From NCBI RefSeq assembly GCF_013385145.1, contig NZ_JABZEC010000004.1:1-64000 (forward strand): a DNA stretch of 64,000 bases, read 5' to 3'. The DNA comes from Bombilactobacillus apium. GTDB lineage: Bacteria > Bacillota > Bacilli > Lactobacillales > Lactobacillaceae. Shown here one piece after another: positions 35,412 through 44,471 of this stretch. The stretch's first letter is position 1, and each line of letters begins with the position of its first letter. The notes under the pieces are model-generated. The model searched no databases, had not been told where the DNA came from, and saw only the letters and a list, made by a program, of their open reading frames with translations. The position numbers and the translations under genes were made by a program.

Positions 35412-36323
35412 ATGAATGCCAAGCAAAGACAAAAACGAGGCACAATTTTAGCACTAACAGCCTCAGCAATCTGGGGAGTTTCGGGAACTGTCATGCAATT
35501 TGTAGCTCAAAACGCTGCAGTCCCAGCTACCTGGTTCATTGGAACCCGAACTTTAATTGCCGGAACGATTCTAGTTATTATTGCATTGCTCCAACCAAAA
35601 AAACAGGCCAGTCCCCTCTTTAAGAACTGGTCAAATGTTCTACTTTTAGTATCTTTTTCCATTTTTGGATTACTGGCAAATATGTATACTTTCTATTACA
35701 GTATCCAAGGGGGAAATTCTGCAGCAGCCACTATTTTGCAATATCTCAGTCCCCTGTTTATCTTATTGGGAATGATTTTGTTTGGAAAACAAAAACCAAC
35801 CAAGAATAACATGGGCGCCTTTGTTATCGCCCTAATTGGGGTCTTTTTATTAATTACCCAAGGTGATATTCATCATTTATCGATTCCCTTTGATTCTTTT
35901 ATTTGGGGAGTTTTATCTGGTTTGACAGCGGCCTTATATGTGGTTTTACCCCAAATTTTAATCAAGCGGGGCTGTTCACCAGTCGAGGTTACCGGTTGGG
36001 GAATGTTCATCAGCGGAATTTTATCGCAATTCGTCCGCCCGATCTGGCATCTTCCAGCTCATTTTGATTTAGCAGCCGCAATCGGCGTGGGAACCATCAT
36101 TCTTCTAGGAACCTTGATGGCCTTTTTAATTATGATTACCGCTACGCAATACGTTTCCTCAGCAATTGTCAGCATTACTGATGCCGTTCAACCATTAGTG
36201 ACTTTCGTTCTCAGTGCCTGTTTTTTGGGAGCCAAGTTTTCTCCCGTGGAAATTTTCGGTGCCTTAGTGGTTATCGTCGCCATTTATATTTTAAATCGTG
36301 ATACTGCCGATCTAGAAGCCTAA
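35412..36323 (+). CDS. EamA/DMT-family transporter
   Basis: A 303-residue protein with ten predicted helices made of two EamA repeats. It starts LALTASAIWGVSGTVMQFVA and has a second repeat near FIWGVLSGLTAALYVVLP. Such carriers export amino acids or metabolites or import cofactors. TAAGGAGG lies 9 bp before the ATG. Single gene, no operon partner; substrate unknown. Confidence 0.88.
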   Translation: MNAKQRQKRGTILALTASAIWGVSGTVMQFVAQNAAVPATWFIGTRTLIAGTILVIIALLQPKKQASPLFKNWSNVLLLVSFSIFGLLANMYTFYYSIQGGNSAAATILQYLSPLFILLGMILFGKQKPTKNNMGAFVIALIGVFLLITQGDIHHLSIPFDSFIWGVLSGLTAALYVVLPQILIKRGCSPVEVTGWGMFISGILSQFVRPIWHLPAHFDLAAAIGVGTIILLGTLMAFLIMITATQYVSSAIVSITDAVQPLVTFVLSACFLGAKFSPVEIFGALVVIVAIYILNRDTADLEA

Positions 36324-36409
36324 AGAAGATTTTCTGACCTTAACTTTTTGATTTCCTATTTCTAATCGTAAAATTTTTCAATTAATATTCGTTAAAGAAT
36401 GAAAGTTTA

Positions 36410-36438
36410 TTGAAATCGTTTTCTAATTAAACTAAAAT
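36410..36438 (+). promoter_or_regulatory. Promoter of ldhD overlapped by a cre-like site
   Basis: TTGAAA (36410-36415) and TAAAAT (36433-36438) are 17 bp apart. TGAAATCGTTTTCT (36411-36424) overlaps the -35 box and matches the CcpA cre consensus except at the last base. Binding there should repress, whereas lactate dehydrogenase genes are often activated by CcpA from further upstream. Confidence 0.6.
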
Positions 36439-36479
36439 AAGGATAGATTTAAATTTATAATAACGGGAGCGCTAACTTT

Positions 36480-37475
36480 ATGAAAATTATCAGTTATAGT
36501 ATCCGGGATGACGAAATGCCCGCACTCAAGGCTTGGAAATCTCAACATCCTGACGTTGAAGTTCAAGTGGAATCCGAGAATTTGACTCCAGAAACAGCTA
36601 GCAAGGCGCAAGGTGCCGATGCTGCCGTAACTTTCCAGCAAGCTCCGTACACCAAAGAAGTTTTAGAAGAGCTCCAGAAATTGGGCGTGAACAAACTGAG
36701 TTTAAGAAATGTCGGAATTGATAACATTGACTTACCAGTTGCTGAAAAACTTGGTTTTCAAATTACCAACGTTCCAGTTTATTCGCCGAATGCGATTGCC
36801 GAACATGCTGCTTGGTTGATGGGGCGTCTGTTGCGGCGCGTTCCAGAATATGATGCTAAAATAAAACAACGTGATTTACGTTGGGCTCCAGAAATTGGCC
36901 GTGAGATGCGCATGCAAACTGTTGGGGTCATCGGAACTGGTCATATTGGTCGCGTTTTGATCAATATTTTACAAGGCTTTGGTGCTAAAGTTGTTTGCTA
37001 CGATATTTTCCAAAATCCAGAAATTAAGGCTGCTGATCTTTATGTCGATAGTTTGGATGAATTGTACCAACAATCAGACATCATTACTTTGCATGTTCCT
37101 TCCGTTAAGGAAAATATCCATATGATTAATGCTGATTCCATCGCTAAGATGAAAGACAGCGTAATTATTATCAATGTAGCCCGCGGTGATTTAATCGATA
37201 CCGATGATTTATTGAAAGCTCTAGATAATGGTCAAGTCGCTGCCGCTGGCTTAGACGTTTACGAAAAAGAAGTTGGTATCTTTAATAAGGATTGGGCTGG
37301 TCAACCAGTTCCGGACGCTAACTTAGAAGATCTTTTCCGACGACAAAATGTCATTGTTACACCACATACTGCTTTCTACACGGAAACAGCGGTCGAAAAC
37401 ATGGTTCAAAAATCATTTGATGCTAGTCTGCAATTAATTAAGGGTGAGACTCCAGATACCTTAGTTAAATATTAA
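36480..37475 (+). CDS. ldhD: D-lactate dehydrogenase
   Basis: A 331-residue NAD-dependent D-2-hydroxyacid dehydrogenase with lactobacillus D-LDH length and sequence. It has the nucleotide-binding loop GVIGTGHIGRVL, the catalytic arginine in NVARGDLID, the glutamate in LDVYEKEVG and the histidine in VTPHTAFYTE. It reduces pyruvate to D-lactate to regenerate NAD+. A terminator follows at 37509. D-2-hydroxyisocaproate dehydrogenase is a close alternative but the sequence favours D-LDH. Confidence 0.92.
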   Translation: MKIISYSIRDDEMPALKAWKSQHPDVEVQVESENLTPETASKAQGADAAVTFQQAPYTKEVLEELQKLGVNKLSLRNVGIDNIDLPVAEKLGFQITNVPVYSPNAIAEHAAWLMGRLLRRVPEYDAKIKQRDLRWAPEIGREMRMQTVGVIGTGHIGRVLINILQGFGAKVVCYDIFQNPEIKAADLYVDSLDELYQQSDIITLHVPSVKENIHMINADSIAKMKDSVIIINVARGDLIDTDDLLKALDNGQVAAAGLDVYEKEVGIFNKDWAGQPVPDANLEDLFRRQNVIVTPHTAFYTETAVENMVQKSFDASLQLIKGETPDTLVKY

Positions 37476-37508
37476 TTTTCCAATTCAAATTTGTAATACT
37501 CCCCCAAG

Positions 37509-37540
37509 ATGGATTCTGTAATTAGGCAGAATCCATTTTT
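37509..37540 (+). terminator. Terminator of ldhD
   Basis: ATGGATTCTG and CAGAATCCAT form a perfect 10-bp stem with a seven-base loop, followed by TTTTTG. Confidence 0.9.
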
Positions 37541-37618
37541 GTTTATCTAAAATTATCCTTAACTCCCCCTTCTGCCAGGGGATTTTAGAGCCAGGGTTTC
37601 TAAATAATTGCTTTTATG

Positions 37619-37663
37619 TTGACAAATGTAGACTATCCTTCTATCCTTAAGACTACAAATGTC
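37619..37663 (+). promoter_or_regulatory. Copper-regulated promoter with two cop boxes
   Basis: TTGACA (37619-37624) and TATCCT (37642-37647) form a 17-bp-spaced promoter. GACAAATGTA (37621-37630) overlaps the -35 box and TACAAATGTC (37654-37663) lies near the start site. Each matches the CopY site TACANNTGTA except for one base, and the two are mirror images of each other. CopY bound to both would shut the promoter until copper replaces its zinc. Confidence 0.88.
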
Positions 37664-37680
37664 AACAGAGGAGGATTTCG

Positions 37681-38103
37681 ATGGATTTAATCATGACTCC
37701 GGCAGAATGGAAAATTATGCGTATCATCTGGACTAAAGGACAAGCCCAAAGCAGTACAGTTGTCGAAGTCATTCAAGATGATTGGTCTGCTTCTACTGTG
37801 AAAACCTTACTAGCCCGTTTGGTTAAAAAGCAGGTTCTGACCACGACCCGGGTGGGTCGCAGCTTCGTCTATCATCCGGCGATTAGCGAAACTACAGCAA
37901 TGAAGCAAACGGCTAGCGCTCTATTTGAAAATCTTTGTGCTACCAAACAAGGGCTCGTCTTGGCTGACTTATTGGCTAACCTGACCTTGTCTCAAAAAGA
38001 TTTAGCAGATCTGCAAAACATCATTCAGGAAAAACTACCCACTGCTCCGACTAAAGTAGATTGTAATTGTCTCGATCAGACAGCAATTTGTTCTTGTTCC
38101 TAG
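37681..38103 (+). CDS. copY: CopY-family copper-responsive repressor
   Basis: A 140-residue BlaI/MecI-type winged-helix repressor starting MDLIMTPAEWKIMRIIW. Its C-terminus carries the metal motif CNC......CSC (CNCLDQTAICSC), the CXCX(4-6)CXC site that binds zinc for repression and copper(I) for release. It is the first gene of copY-cupredoxin-copA and is preceded by two cop boxes. GAGGAGG precedes the ATG. Confidence 0.94.
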   Translation: MDLIMTPAEWKIMRIIWTKGQAQSSTVVEVIQDDWSASTVKTLLARLVKKQVLTTTRVGRSFVYHPAISETTAMKQTASALFENLCATKQGLVLADLLANLTLSQKDLADLQNIIQEKLPTAPTKVDCNCLDQTAICSCS

Positions 38104-38128
38104 CAGATTTTTGAAGGAGAAATATACA

Positions 38129-38527
38129 ATGTTGAAAATAATTTTAGTCTTCGTCACCATTATCGTTATTGCTTTAATTGTTTGGTGGTTCTTTGCCAGC
38201 CGCCAAAACACCAGCACGACTGCTCAAGTTACCGCCGATCACCAACAGCAGGCCACGATCACCGTTGATGGTGGTTATAGTCCCAGTCAAGTCGTCTTTC
38301 AACAGGGAATTCCGGCAGAATTAACTTTTACGCGCAAAGATCCTTCCAGCTGCTTAGAAAGAGTCGTTTTTGAAAAACAGGGCATCAACAAATTTTTACC
38401 CCGCAACGAAGCGACCACGGTAAAATTCGACACTTCTAAAGCGGGAGAATACCCCTTTGCTTGCGGCATGAACATGTTTCACGGACAAGTGCTTGTCCAA
38501 GCTCAAAAAGCAAACTCTGCCCAGTAA
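38129..38527 (+). CDS. Membrane-anchored cupredoxin-domain protein
   Basis: A 132-residue protein with an N-terminal membrane anchor (LKIILVFVTIIVIALIVWWF) and an extracytoplasmic cupredoxin fold. The C-terminal motif FACGMNMFHGQV supplies Cys and Met ligands, and SSCLERVVF a second Cys. It probably holds copper outside the membrane or hands it to or from the CopA pump whose gene follows. The ATG at 38129 follows GAAGGAG. Lactobacillar cop operons often carry such a protein in place of a CopZ chaperone. Confidence 0.85.
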   Translation: MLKIILVFVTIIVIALIVWWFFASRQNTSTTAQVTADHQQQATITVDGGYSPSQVVFQQGIPAELTFTRKDPSSCLERVVFEKQGINKFLPRNEATTVKFDTSKAGEYPFACGMNMFHGQVLVQAQKANSAQ

Positions 38528-38557
38528 AAGTAAGACTTGCGAAAGGTGGCTCCCAGC

Positions 38558-40483
38558 ATGACAATTCAACAGCGTTTTCTCTTTTCTTTTATTTTTTCTT
38601 TACCGATGTTTATCAATATGTTCACCATGCCCTGGGGGTGGATGCTTCCCGGAGGCACTTGGACTCAGCTAGGCTTAACCACCGCCATTATGCTCATTGC
38701 CGCCGGACCCTTCATTCAAAGTAGTTGGGCCGCTTTAAAAAATCACCAGGCAAACATGGATACCTTGATCGCCGTAGGAACTTTGACCGCCTATCTCTAT
38801 AGTATCTACGCCATGTTTCACCAGCAGGATGTCTTTTTCGAAAGTGCTGCGCTAGTAATTACCTTTATCTTACTTGGTCAGGTGCTCGAGGAAAGAATGC
38901 AACGGCAAGCCTCGAGATCGATCGAAAATTTATTAGATCTCCAAGCTCCCACCGCGGAAGTTTCCAAAGACGGGCAAATCATCAAAGTTCCTCTAGCCGA
39001 GATTGCCGTGGGAGATTTAATTCGAGTCAAACCGGGTGAAAAAATCGCCGTCGATGGGGTAATCACTGAAGGTGAATCAACCATTGATGAATCCATGGTC
39101 ACCGGTGAAAGCCTGCCTGTGACTAAAAGTGTGGCTGATGAAGTCATCGGGGCCACGGTTAATCAGACCGGAACTTTCTGGTTTCGAGCCACTAAGGTGG
39201 GAGCTGATACCTTCTTAGCCCAAATCGTCGAACTTGTCAAAAAAGCGCAAACTAGTCATGCTCCTATCCAAAAGATTGCTGATCGAATCGCGAATATCTT
39301 TGTCCCGGCGGTCTTAATTATTGCTCTTTTGACTTTTGACGTCTGGGTTCTCTTTTTCCAAGCCTCCTTGGGACAAGCCTTAATGTTTGCCGTGGCTGTA
39401 ATTGTCATTGCCTGCCCTTGTGCTCTAGGAATTGCTACTCCCACGGCCTTGATGGTCGGTACCGGCCGCGGCGCCAAAATGGGAATTTTAATTAAAAATG
39501 GCGAAGTTTTAGAAGCAGCAGCTAGAGTCAAAACGGTGATTTTCGATAAAACCGGAACTTTAACCGTTGGTCAACCACAGGTCACTGATGTCATCGGGCC
39601 GCGCGATCAAGTGCTAGCAATTGCAGCCGCTTTAGAAGCTGCTTCCGATCATCCCCTTGCTCAAGCTATCAACGCCTATACCCGCAAGCTAAATTTGACT
39701 CCCGCGTCAGTGACGGCTTTTCGCGAACAACAAGGTCAAGGAGTGACCGCTGAACTTGCCGGGAAAAAGATCGCCCTTGGTAATCCCCAATTTCTTGCTC
39801 ATTATGAATATCCTACCTCAATCCAGCAATCTCTAACTCGCCTTGAAAAGGAAGTCAAGACGGTAATGCTGATCGGTCAAGAACAAAAAATCTTAGGCCT
39901 AATCGCCCTCCAAGATCAGCCCAAAGATAGCGCTCAACCAGCTTTAGCTGAACTTCAAAAACGGCAGATTCAAACTGTCATGTTAACCGGCGACAACCAA
40001 GAGGTAGCCGAAGCGGTGGCCCAAGAAGTCGGAATTGATCAAGTGGTGGCCCAAGTATTGCCGGAAGAAAAAGCTCTCCACATCAAAAGTTTGCAAGAAA
40101 AAGGACCGGTCGCTTTTGTTGGTGACGGAATCAATGATGCTCCCGCCCTTACGCAAGCCGATGTCGGGATTGCGATGGGGGCCGGGACAGATATTGCCTT
40201 AGAATCCGGTGGGATTATTCTCGTGCGCAATGATTTGGAAGATGTTCCCCGGGCCCTAGAGCTTAGCCACCAAACCTTACGACGCATCAAAATTAATCTC
40301 TTCTGGGCTTTCATTTACAATACCCTCGGGATTCCCATTGCCGCCGGTCTCTTCGCTGGGGTCGGACTTACCTTAAGTCCCGAATTAGCTGGGTTAGGGA
40401 TGGCGCTCAGCTCCCTATCGGTAGTTGCCAGCTCCTTACTCTTAAAGTGGACCTCTCTACCCCAAAATCAAGCCTCAGCCTAA
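38558..40483 (+). CDS. copA: Copper-exporting P1B-type ATPase
   Basis: A 641-residue copper(I) pump. The membrane metal site is [11 protein letters not shown], the phosphorylation site [10 protein letters not shown], with SDHPLAQAI and the hinge [10 protein letters not shown]. No N-terminal HMA domain is present; the protein starts directly with the first helices ([20 protein letters not shown]). The ATG at 38558 follows AAAGGTGG; the TTG at 38537 is a less likely start. Copper control comes from CopY and the cop boxes upstream of copY. Confidence 0.94.
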   Translation: MTIQQRFLFSFIFSLPMFINMFTMPWGWMLPGGTWTQLGLTTAIMLIAAGPFIQSSWAALKNHQANMDTLIAVGTLTAYLYSIYAMFHQQDVFFESAALVITFILLGQVLEERMQRQASRSIENLLDLQAPTAEVSKDGQIIKVPLAEIAVGDLIRVKPGEKIAVDGVITEGESTIDESMVTGESLPVTKSVADEVIGATVNQTGTFWFRATKVGADTFLAQIVELVKKAQTSHAPIQKIADRIANIFVPAVLIIALLTFDVWVLFFQASLGQALMFAVAVIVIACPCALGIATPTALMVGTGRGAKMGILIKNGEVLEAAARVKTVIFDKTGTLTVGQPQVTDVIGPRDQVLAIAAALEAASDHPLAQAINAYTRKLNLTPASVTAFREQQGQGVTAELAGKKIALGNPQFLAHYEYPTSIQQSLTRLEKEVKTVMLIGQEQKILGLIALQDQPKDSAQPALAELQKRQIQTVMLTGDNQEVAEAVAQEVGIDQVVAQVLPEEKALHIKSLQEKGPVAFVGDGINDAPALTQADVGIAMGAGTDIALESGGIILVRNDLEDVPRALELSHQTLRRIKINLFWAFIYNTLGIPIAAGLFAGVGLTLSPELAGLGMALSSLSVVASSLLLKWTSLPQNQASA

Positions 40484-40499
40484 TTAACTCTACTTCCGA

Positions 40500-40527
40500 C
40501 TCCAGTTTTTGAAAAACTGGGGTTTTT
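40500..40527 (+). terminator. Terminator of the cop operon
   Basis: CTCCAGTTTTT and AAAAACTGGGG pair with a tiny loop and are followed by TTTTT. Confidence 0.85.
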
Positions 40528-40531
40528 ATTT

Positions 40532-40657
40532 TATTCCGAACAATTATTGCAAAATAAAATTCCACTTCATAAATTAATTGAAGTCCAAAAATCTTGGTTT
40601 TCAGCCTACTAAAGTCAGTTTATTTTCTATTAAGTTTTCAAGTATTATCCGAACAAT
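40532..40657 (+). promoter_or_regulatory. Two PurBox-like sites upstream of the guanine deaminase operon
   Basis: TATTCCGAACAAT (40532-40544) and TTATCCGAACAAT (40645-40657) each match the PurR site AWWWCCGAACWWT at 12 of 13 positions. They lie in the only gap upstream of the deaminase-permease pair, which suggests PurR control of purine salvage. Confidence 0.65.
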
Positions 40658-40712
40658 ATTATATTTATATTTGAAATATTTCGTGTTATGATGATATCAA
40701 ATTAGAAAGGAG

Positions 40713-42068
40713 TTGAGCTCCATCATTTTCCAAAAAGTTCTCCAAGCTTCCTTTTTTTCAGCGCAAACACCTGAGCAAGTTGACTTTGAACCAGCAGCTT
40801 TAATCGGAATTGACCCTAATGGCCAAATCGCCCAAATTTTAACCCCGGCTGATCCTGCATATACCACGGTTCTTCAAGACGCCCAGGAAAAAAATATTTT
40901 ACAATGTTTACCACCTGACGAGTACTTATTACCTGGCTTCATTGATTTACATCTCCATGCGCCGCAATGGCCCCAAGCAGGGATTGCTCTCGACAAACCC
41001 TTAAATGCTTGGTTACAAGACTATACTTTTCCCCTAGAGGCCCAATACCAAGATCCTGATTTTGCCCAAGGTAGCTATCAAAACTTGGTTCAAACCCTCC
41101 TAGCCAACGGAACCACGACGGTGCTTTATTTTGGAACTATTGATGAAGCGGCTAATCTCGTCTTAGCTGCCCAATGTGCGCAAGCAGGGCAAAGAGCCTT
41201 CATCGGACAAGTTGTCATGGATAATCCCGAGCAAACTCCGGCTTACTATCGCAATTCTTCGGCGGAATCTGCCTTAGAGAGTACTCGCCACTTTATCGAT
41301 ACCCTGCGAGAACGCTACGGTCAAACTGGCCTCATTCAACCAGTTTTAACGCCCCGTTTTGTCCCTAGTTGTTCGGATGCTGTCTTAGCCGGCTTGGGGC
41401 AACTGGCCCAAGAAACTGGCCTGTTGATTCAATCCCATTGCAGCGAAAGTGACTGGGAAGATAATTACGTCCAAGAGCGCTTTGGACGCAGCGATACTGA
41501 AGTTTTAAAATCTTTCGGACTTTTAACCGCTAATTCCATCATGGCCCACGGAACAATGTTGGTTGACGCCAACTTGGCTACTTTTCACCAACAAAAAGCT
41601 GCTCTGGCTCACTGTCCAATCTCTAATGCCTACTTTGGAAATGCTGTCTTACCCGTGCGAAAGATTCTTCAAGAAAAAATTACCGTCGGCTTAGGAACGG
41701 ATATTTCAGGAGGTTTTACTCCTAGTATGTATCGTAATATTCAACAAGCAATCATTTCTGCACGCATGCTGGAAGATGGTGTCGATGCTCGGCAAAAGGC
41801 AAGTGAGCGGGGAGTTAAGAATTCCCGGATTACAGCCCGGCAAGCTTTCTATATGGCGACGGTCAATGGAGCCCAAGCTCTTCATCTAAATACCGGGCAA
41901 ATTAAGACCGGCTATACCGCTGATTTGCAAGTTGTCCAAGATCCTTTAGCTAAAATTGCTAGTTCTGATCCGGCAGCCATTTTTGAACGTCTAATGTATC
42001 AGACAACCGCCCAAAATATTCAAACCGTCTTCGTCAAGGGTCAAGTTGTCGCTAATCATAATCAGTGA
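40713..42068 (+). CDS. guaD: Guanine deaminase
   Basis: A metal-dependent amidohydrolase of about 450 residues that converts guanine to xanthine. Metal and substrate motifs are PGFIDLHLHAPQWPQAG, SHCSESDWEDN, MAHGTMLVD and GLGTDISGG. The start is unclear: AAAGGAG at 40706-40712 abuts a TTG at 40713, while the properly spaced in-frame codons are ATC (40722) and ATT (40725); no ATG or GTG exists. It is followed 15 bp later by a purine permease, so uptake and deamination form one salvage operon. Confidence 0.9.
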   Translation: MSSIIFQKVLQASFFSAQTPEQVDFEPAALIGIDPNGQIAQILTPADPAYTTVLQDAQEKNILQCLPPDEYLLPGFIDLHLHAPQWPQAGIALDKPLNAWLQDYTFPLEAQYQDPDFAQGSYQNLVQTLLANGTTTVLYFGTIDEAANLVLAAQCAQAGQRAFIGQVVMDNPEQTPAYYRNSSAESALESTRHFIDTLRERYGQTGLIQPVLTPRFVPSCSDAVLAGLGQLAQETGLLIQSHCSESDWEDNYVQERFGRSDTEVLKSFGLLTANSIMAHGTMLVDANLATFHQQKAALAHCPISNAYFGNAVLPVRKILQEKITVGLGTDISGGFTPSMYRNIQQAIISARMLEDGVDARQKASERGVKNSRITARQAFYMATVNGAQALHLNTGQIKTGYTADLQVVQDPLAKIASSDPAAIFERLMYQTTAQNIQTVFVKGQVVANHNQ

Positions 42069-42083
42069 AAGGAAGCTTAATCC

Positions 42084-43433
42084 ATGGCTAATTCTCCCCA
42101 GAATCTCTTATTAGGGCCTGATGATCCGATTAAAAAAAGTGAAGCCGGTCTCCTAGGCTTACAACATGTGTTAGCGATGGACGTTTATGTTCCATCGATG
42201 GTCTTAGCCTTGATGCTCGCTCTGCCAACGGGGGCCAAAACCGATTTACTCCAGGTCACTTTTTTAGCAGCGGGAATTGGAACCTTTCTCCAAACTGTAA
42301 TTTTTATGAAGATTCCCCTCTCACAAGGGCCCTCTTTCGTTCCCTTAACTGCAGCGGCAACAACCGTTCTGGCGGCTCCCAATCTTCAATCTGGGATGTC
42401 CAATCTTTTAGGAGCCTGTCTAATTGGAGCCTTACTTTTAATTATCTTAGGAGCATCAGGGATTTTCTATCGAGTAATTCAAAAATTAGTTCCCCCAATT
42501 GTCGGGGGAACCATCATCACTTGCGTCGGTCTATCCTTGATTCCCACCGCTCTCCAAAGTAATATTTTCCAAGCTCCCGGTCCCAAAATGGAAAATATCT
42601 TTTTAGCAGGAATTACAGCGCTGACTTTATTAACGATGATCACCTTGAGTCTCCATTTTCCTCGTGGACAGCGGATTTTACGAACGGGAGCAATTATCAG
42701 TGCTCTTTTAATCGGTACCTTGTGTGCAACTTTTCTTGGTCGCTTTAATTGGCAAAGCGTTCAAAAAGCCCCTTGGTTAAGTTGGCCGCATGGAACCGTG
42801 CTCCACTATGGGGTCTCCTTTTCACCAACAGCAATCTTGACTTTCCTAATCATTTACTTAATTTTAGTTACCGAAACAACAGGAACTTGGTTCGCGATGA
42901 GTGCCGTGATTCAAAAACCGATTGCTGCTCGGCAATGGAACCGCGGTTTAATCGGCGAAGGTGTCAGCTGCCTGATGGCCGCTTTTCTAGGAACAACTCC
43001 AGTCACAAGCTATTCAACCAACGCAGGGATTGTCTCAATTACTGGGGTTGCCAGCAAACGGGTCTTTTGGGCTGCCAGCATTTGGTTCCTTATTCTAGGT
43101 TTCGGTACTAAAATAGCTGCTTTTCTAGCGGCGATTCCCGCCCCAGTTATCGGCGGAGTTTTCACAATTATCTGTGTCACAATCATGTTGAACGGTTTAC
43201 GGGTTATCCGGCCCCTTCCGGAACGAGAAGGCGACCTCTATATTATCGGTGTCCCTTTAATTATTACTTTAGCCCTCATCTTCTTGCCCCCAGCCCTATT
43301 AAAGAAAGCACCCTTCCTGCTACAAGTTTTCTGTGGTTCACCAATCGCGGTTAGTGCTCTGGTCGCGATGGTCTTAAATTTAATCATGGTTCCCAAATCA
43401 AAGGCGAAAACTTCCCATCCTGCTGCTAATTAA
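42084..43433 (+). CDS. NCS2-family purine permease
   Basis: A 449-residue NCS2 transporter with HVLAMDVYVPSMVLA in the first helix, the substrate segment TETTGTWFAMSAVIQKP and TPVTSYSTNAGIVSITG. It is co-transcribed with guanine deaminase, so guanine or xanthine is the likely cargo. It is homologous to but clearly different from the permease at 28469-29758. GAAAGGAAG precedes the ATG. No terminator is evident in 43434-43584. Confidence 0.88.
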   Translation: MANSPQNLLLGPDDPIKKSEAGLLGLQHVLAMDVYVPSMVLALMLALPTGAKTDLLQVTFLAAGIGTFLQTVIFMKIPLSQGPSFVPLTAAATTVLAAPNLQSGMSNLLGACLIGALLLIILGASGIFYRVIQKLVPPIVGGTIITCVGLSLIPTALQSNIFQAPGPKMENIFLAGITALTLLTMITLSLHFPRGQRILRTGAIISALLIGTLCATFLGRFNWQSVQKAPWLSWPHGTVLHYGVSFSPTAILTFLIIYLILVTETTGTWFAMSAVIQKPIAARQWNRGLIGEGVSCLMAAFLGTTPVTSYSTNAGIVSITGVASKRVFWAASIWFLILGFGTKIAAFLAAIPAPVIGGVFTIICVTIMLNGLRVIRPLPEREGDLYIIGVPLIITLALIFLPPALLKKAPFLLQVFCGSPIAVSALVAMVLNLIMVPKSKAKTSHPAAN

Positions 43434-43584
43434 CCTTTGAAATCAGGGAGGGTTCGATGATAATTAAATCTAAAAAACTCTGGATAATTTTCCTACGATC
43501 GCTGATAGTTGCCAAAATAAGCCTGTGGTTTTTAAAACTTGTTTAGGTTAAATCTATGCTTATTTAAAATAAAAATGGCAGCTA

Positions 43585-43860
43585 TTATATAAATTTAACT
43601 TTAAGAGTTTTTCCTAAAGCAAGCGCAAATTTGCTTAAGCTTGCAAAGCTCGTGTTATCGCCTCGTTCGATTCGAACGACGGTTGCCTGTGCAAGACCAG
43701 CTTTGGCTGCTAAATCTCCCTGTGTTAGGCCGGCACTTAAACGGGCCCTTTGGAATTCTACAGCACTATCTAGTTTACCCATTTCTTGAGCATAAGCTTT
43801 TTTAAAATTAGGATCAGCTAAGTCTTCTTTGAGTAGGTCGCTGAATTTCTTGGTGGTCAT
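43585..43860 (-). CDS. XRE-family helix-turn-helix protein (HigA-like)
   Basis: A 91-residue protein with a central helix-turn-helix (RLSAGLTQGDLAAKAGLAQ then TVVRIERGDN), typical of HigA-type antitoxins and small repressors. It lies 55 bp downstream of yafQ on the same strand, but the partner expected for HigA, a HigB-like RelE toxin, is not next to it. It may serve as an extra regulator of the dinJ-yafQ locus, or as the survivor of a separate pair. AAGGAGATGG precedes the start. Confidence 0.8.
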   Translation of the reverse strand: MTTKKFSDLLKEDLADPNFKKAYAQEMGKLDSAVEFQRARLSAGLTQGDLAAKAGLAQATVVRIERGDNTSFASLSKFALALGKTLKVKFI

Positions 43861-43915
43861 TTCTCCATCTCCTTATAAAATTGGTTTGCGAGGGATCAGT
43901 TTGAGTTCTACTCTA

Positions 43916-44197
43916 TTATTCAATTCCTAAAACATCTCTATGAGATCCCGTTGCTAGGAGTAATAATTCCACTCTATCTCCAACTATTTGATATCTTAAA
44001 AGCCAATCAGGAGCTAAATGAAGTTCCCTTTGATTTTTATAACGCCCAGATAATCTGTGATCTTTAAGCCTCTGAAGTCTAGCTAAATCACCTTCGACAA
44101 TGGCTGTAACGGCAATATCAATCAGCTGCAAATCCAGGCCACGTTTTTTAGCTAGTTTAAGCTGTTTTCGGTATTTAGAAGTTAGGCTAATCTTCAT
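43916..44197 (-). CDS. yafQ: YafQ-type mRNA interferase toxin
   Basis: A 93-residue RelE-superfamily endoribonuclease starting MKISLTSKYRKQLKLAKKRG. The conserved C-terminal active-site region is LHLAPDWLLRYQIVGDRVEL then LLATGSHRDVL, with the catalytic histidines. It cleaves mRNA on the ribosome. The gene overlaps the upstream dinJ-like antitoxin gene by 11 bp, the normal arrangement for DinJ-YafQ. Confidence 0.9.
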   Translation of the reverse strand: MKISLTSKYRKQLKLAKKRGLDLQLIDIAVTAIVEGDLARLQRLKDHRLSGRYKNQRELHLAPDWLLRYQIVGDRVELLLLATGSHRDVLGIE

Positions 44198-44471
44198 TTG
44201 AATACAAGTCTTTGCGAAAATCTGCTAGTGAATTAAAGGTCGTCACGCGCCCAGCTTTCACATCTTGAAGCGCAATATCCGTAGCTCTATCCAAGGGATC
44301 TTTGGCATCTGGTGTAAATGGTAAACGTTGATCGCGGGCAACTTGCTTTAGAAAAATTGAAATAGCTGTACTCATATCTAGACCCATAGTAGAAAGAGCC
44401 TCCTGAGCAGCCGTCTTTGTTTCTGGATCAATTCTAGCGGAAATACGAACAGTTTTATTTTTTACTTCCAT
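44187..44471 (-). CDS. dinJ: DinJ/RelB-family antitoxin
   Basis: A 94-residue antitoxin with an N-terminal ribbon-helix-helix (KTVRISARIDPETKTAAQEA then LSTMGLDMSTAISIFLKQV) that binds operator DNA, and a C-terminal part that neutralises YafQ. AAGGAGG precedes the ATG at 44471. Between 44472 and 44520 the sequence ATGTACATCTAACGGACGTAC includes imperfect inverted repeats suitable as an autoregulatory operator. Confidence 0.9.
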   Translation of the reverse strand: MEVKNKTVRISARIDPETKTAAQEALSTMGLDMSTAISIFLKQVARDQRLPFTPDAKDPLDRATDIALQDVKAGRVTTFNSLADFRKDLYSNED

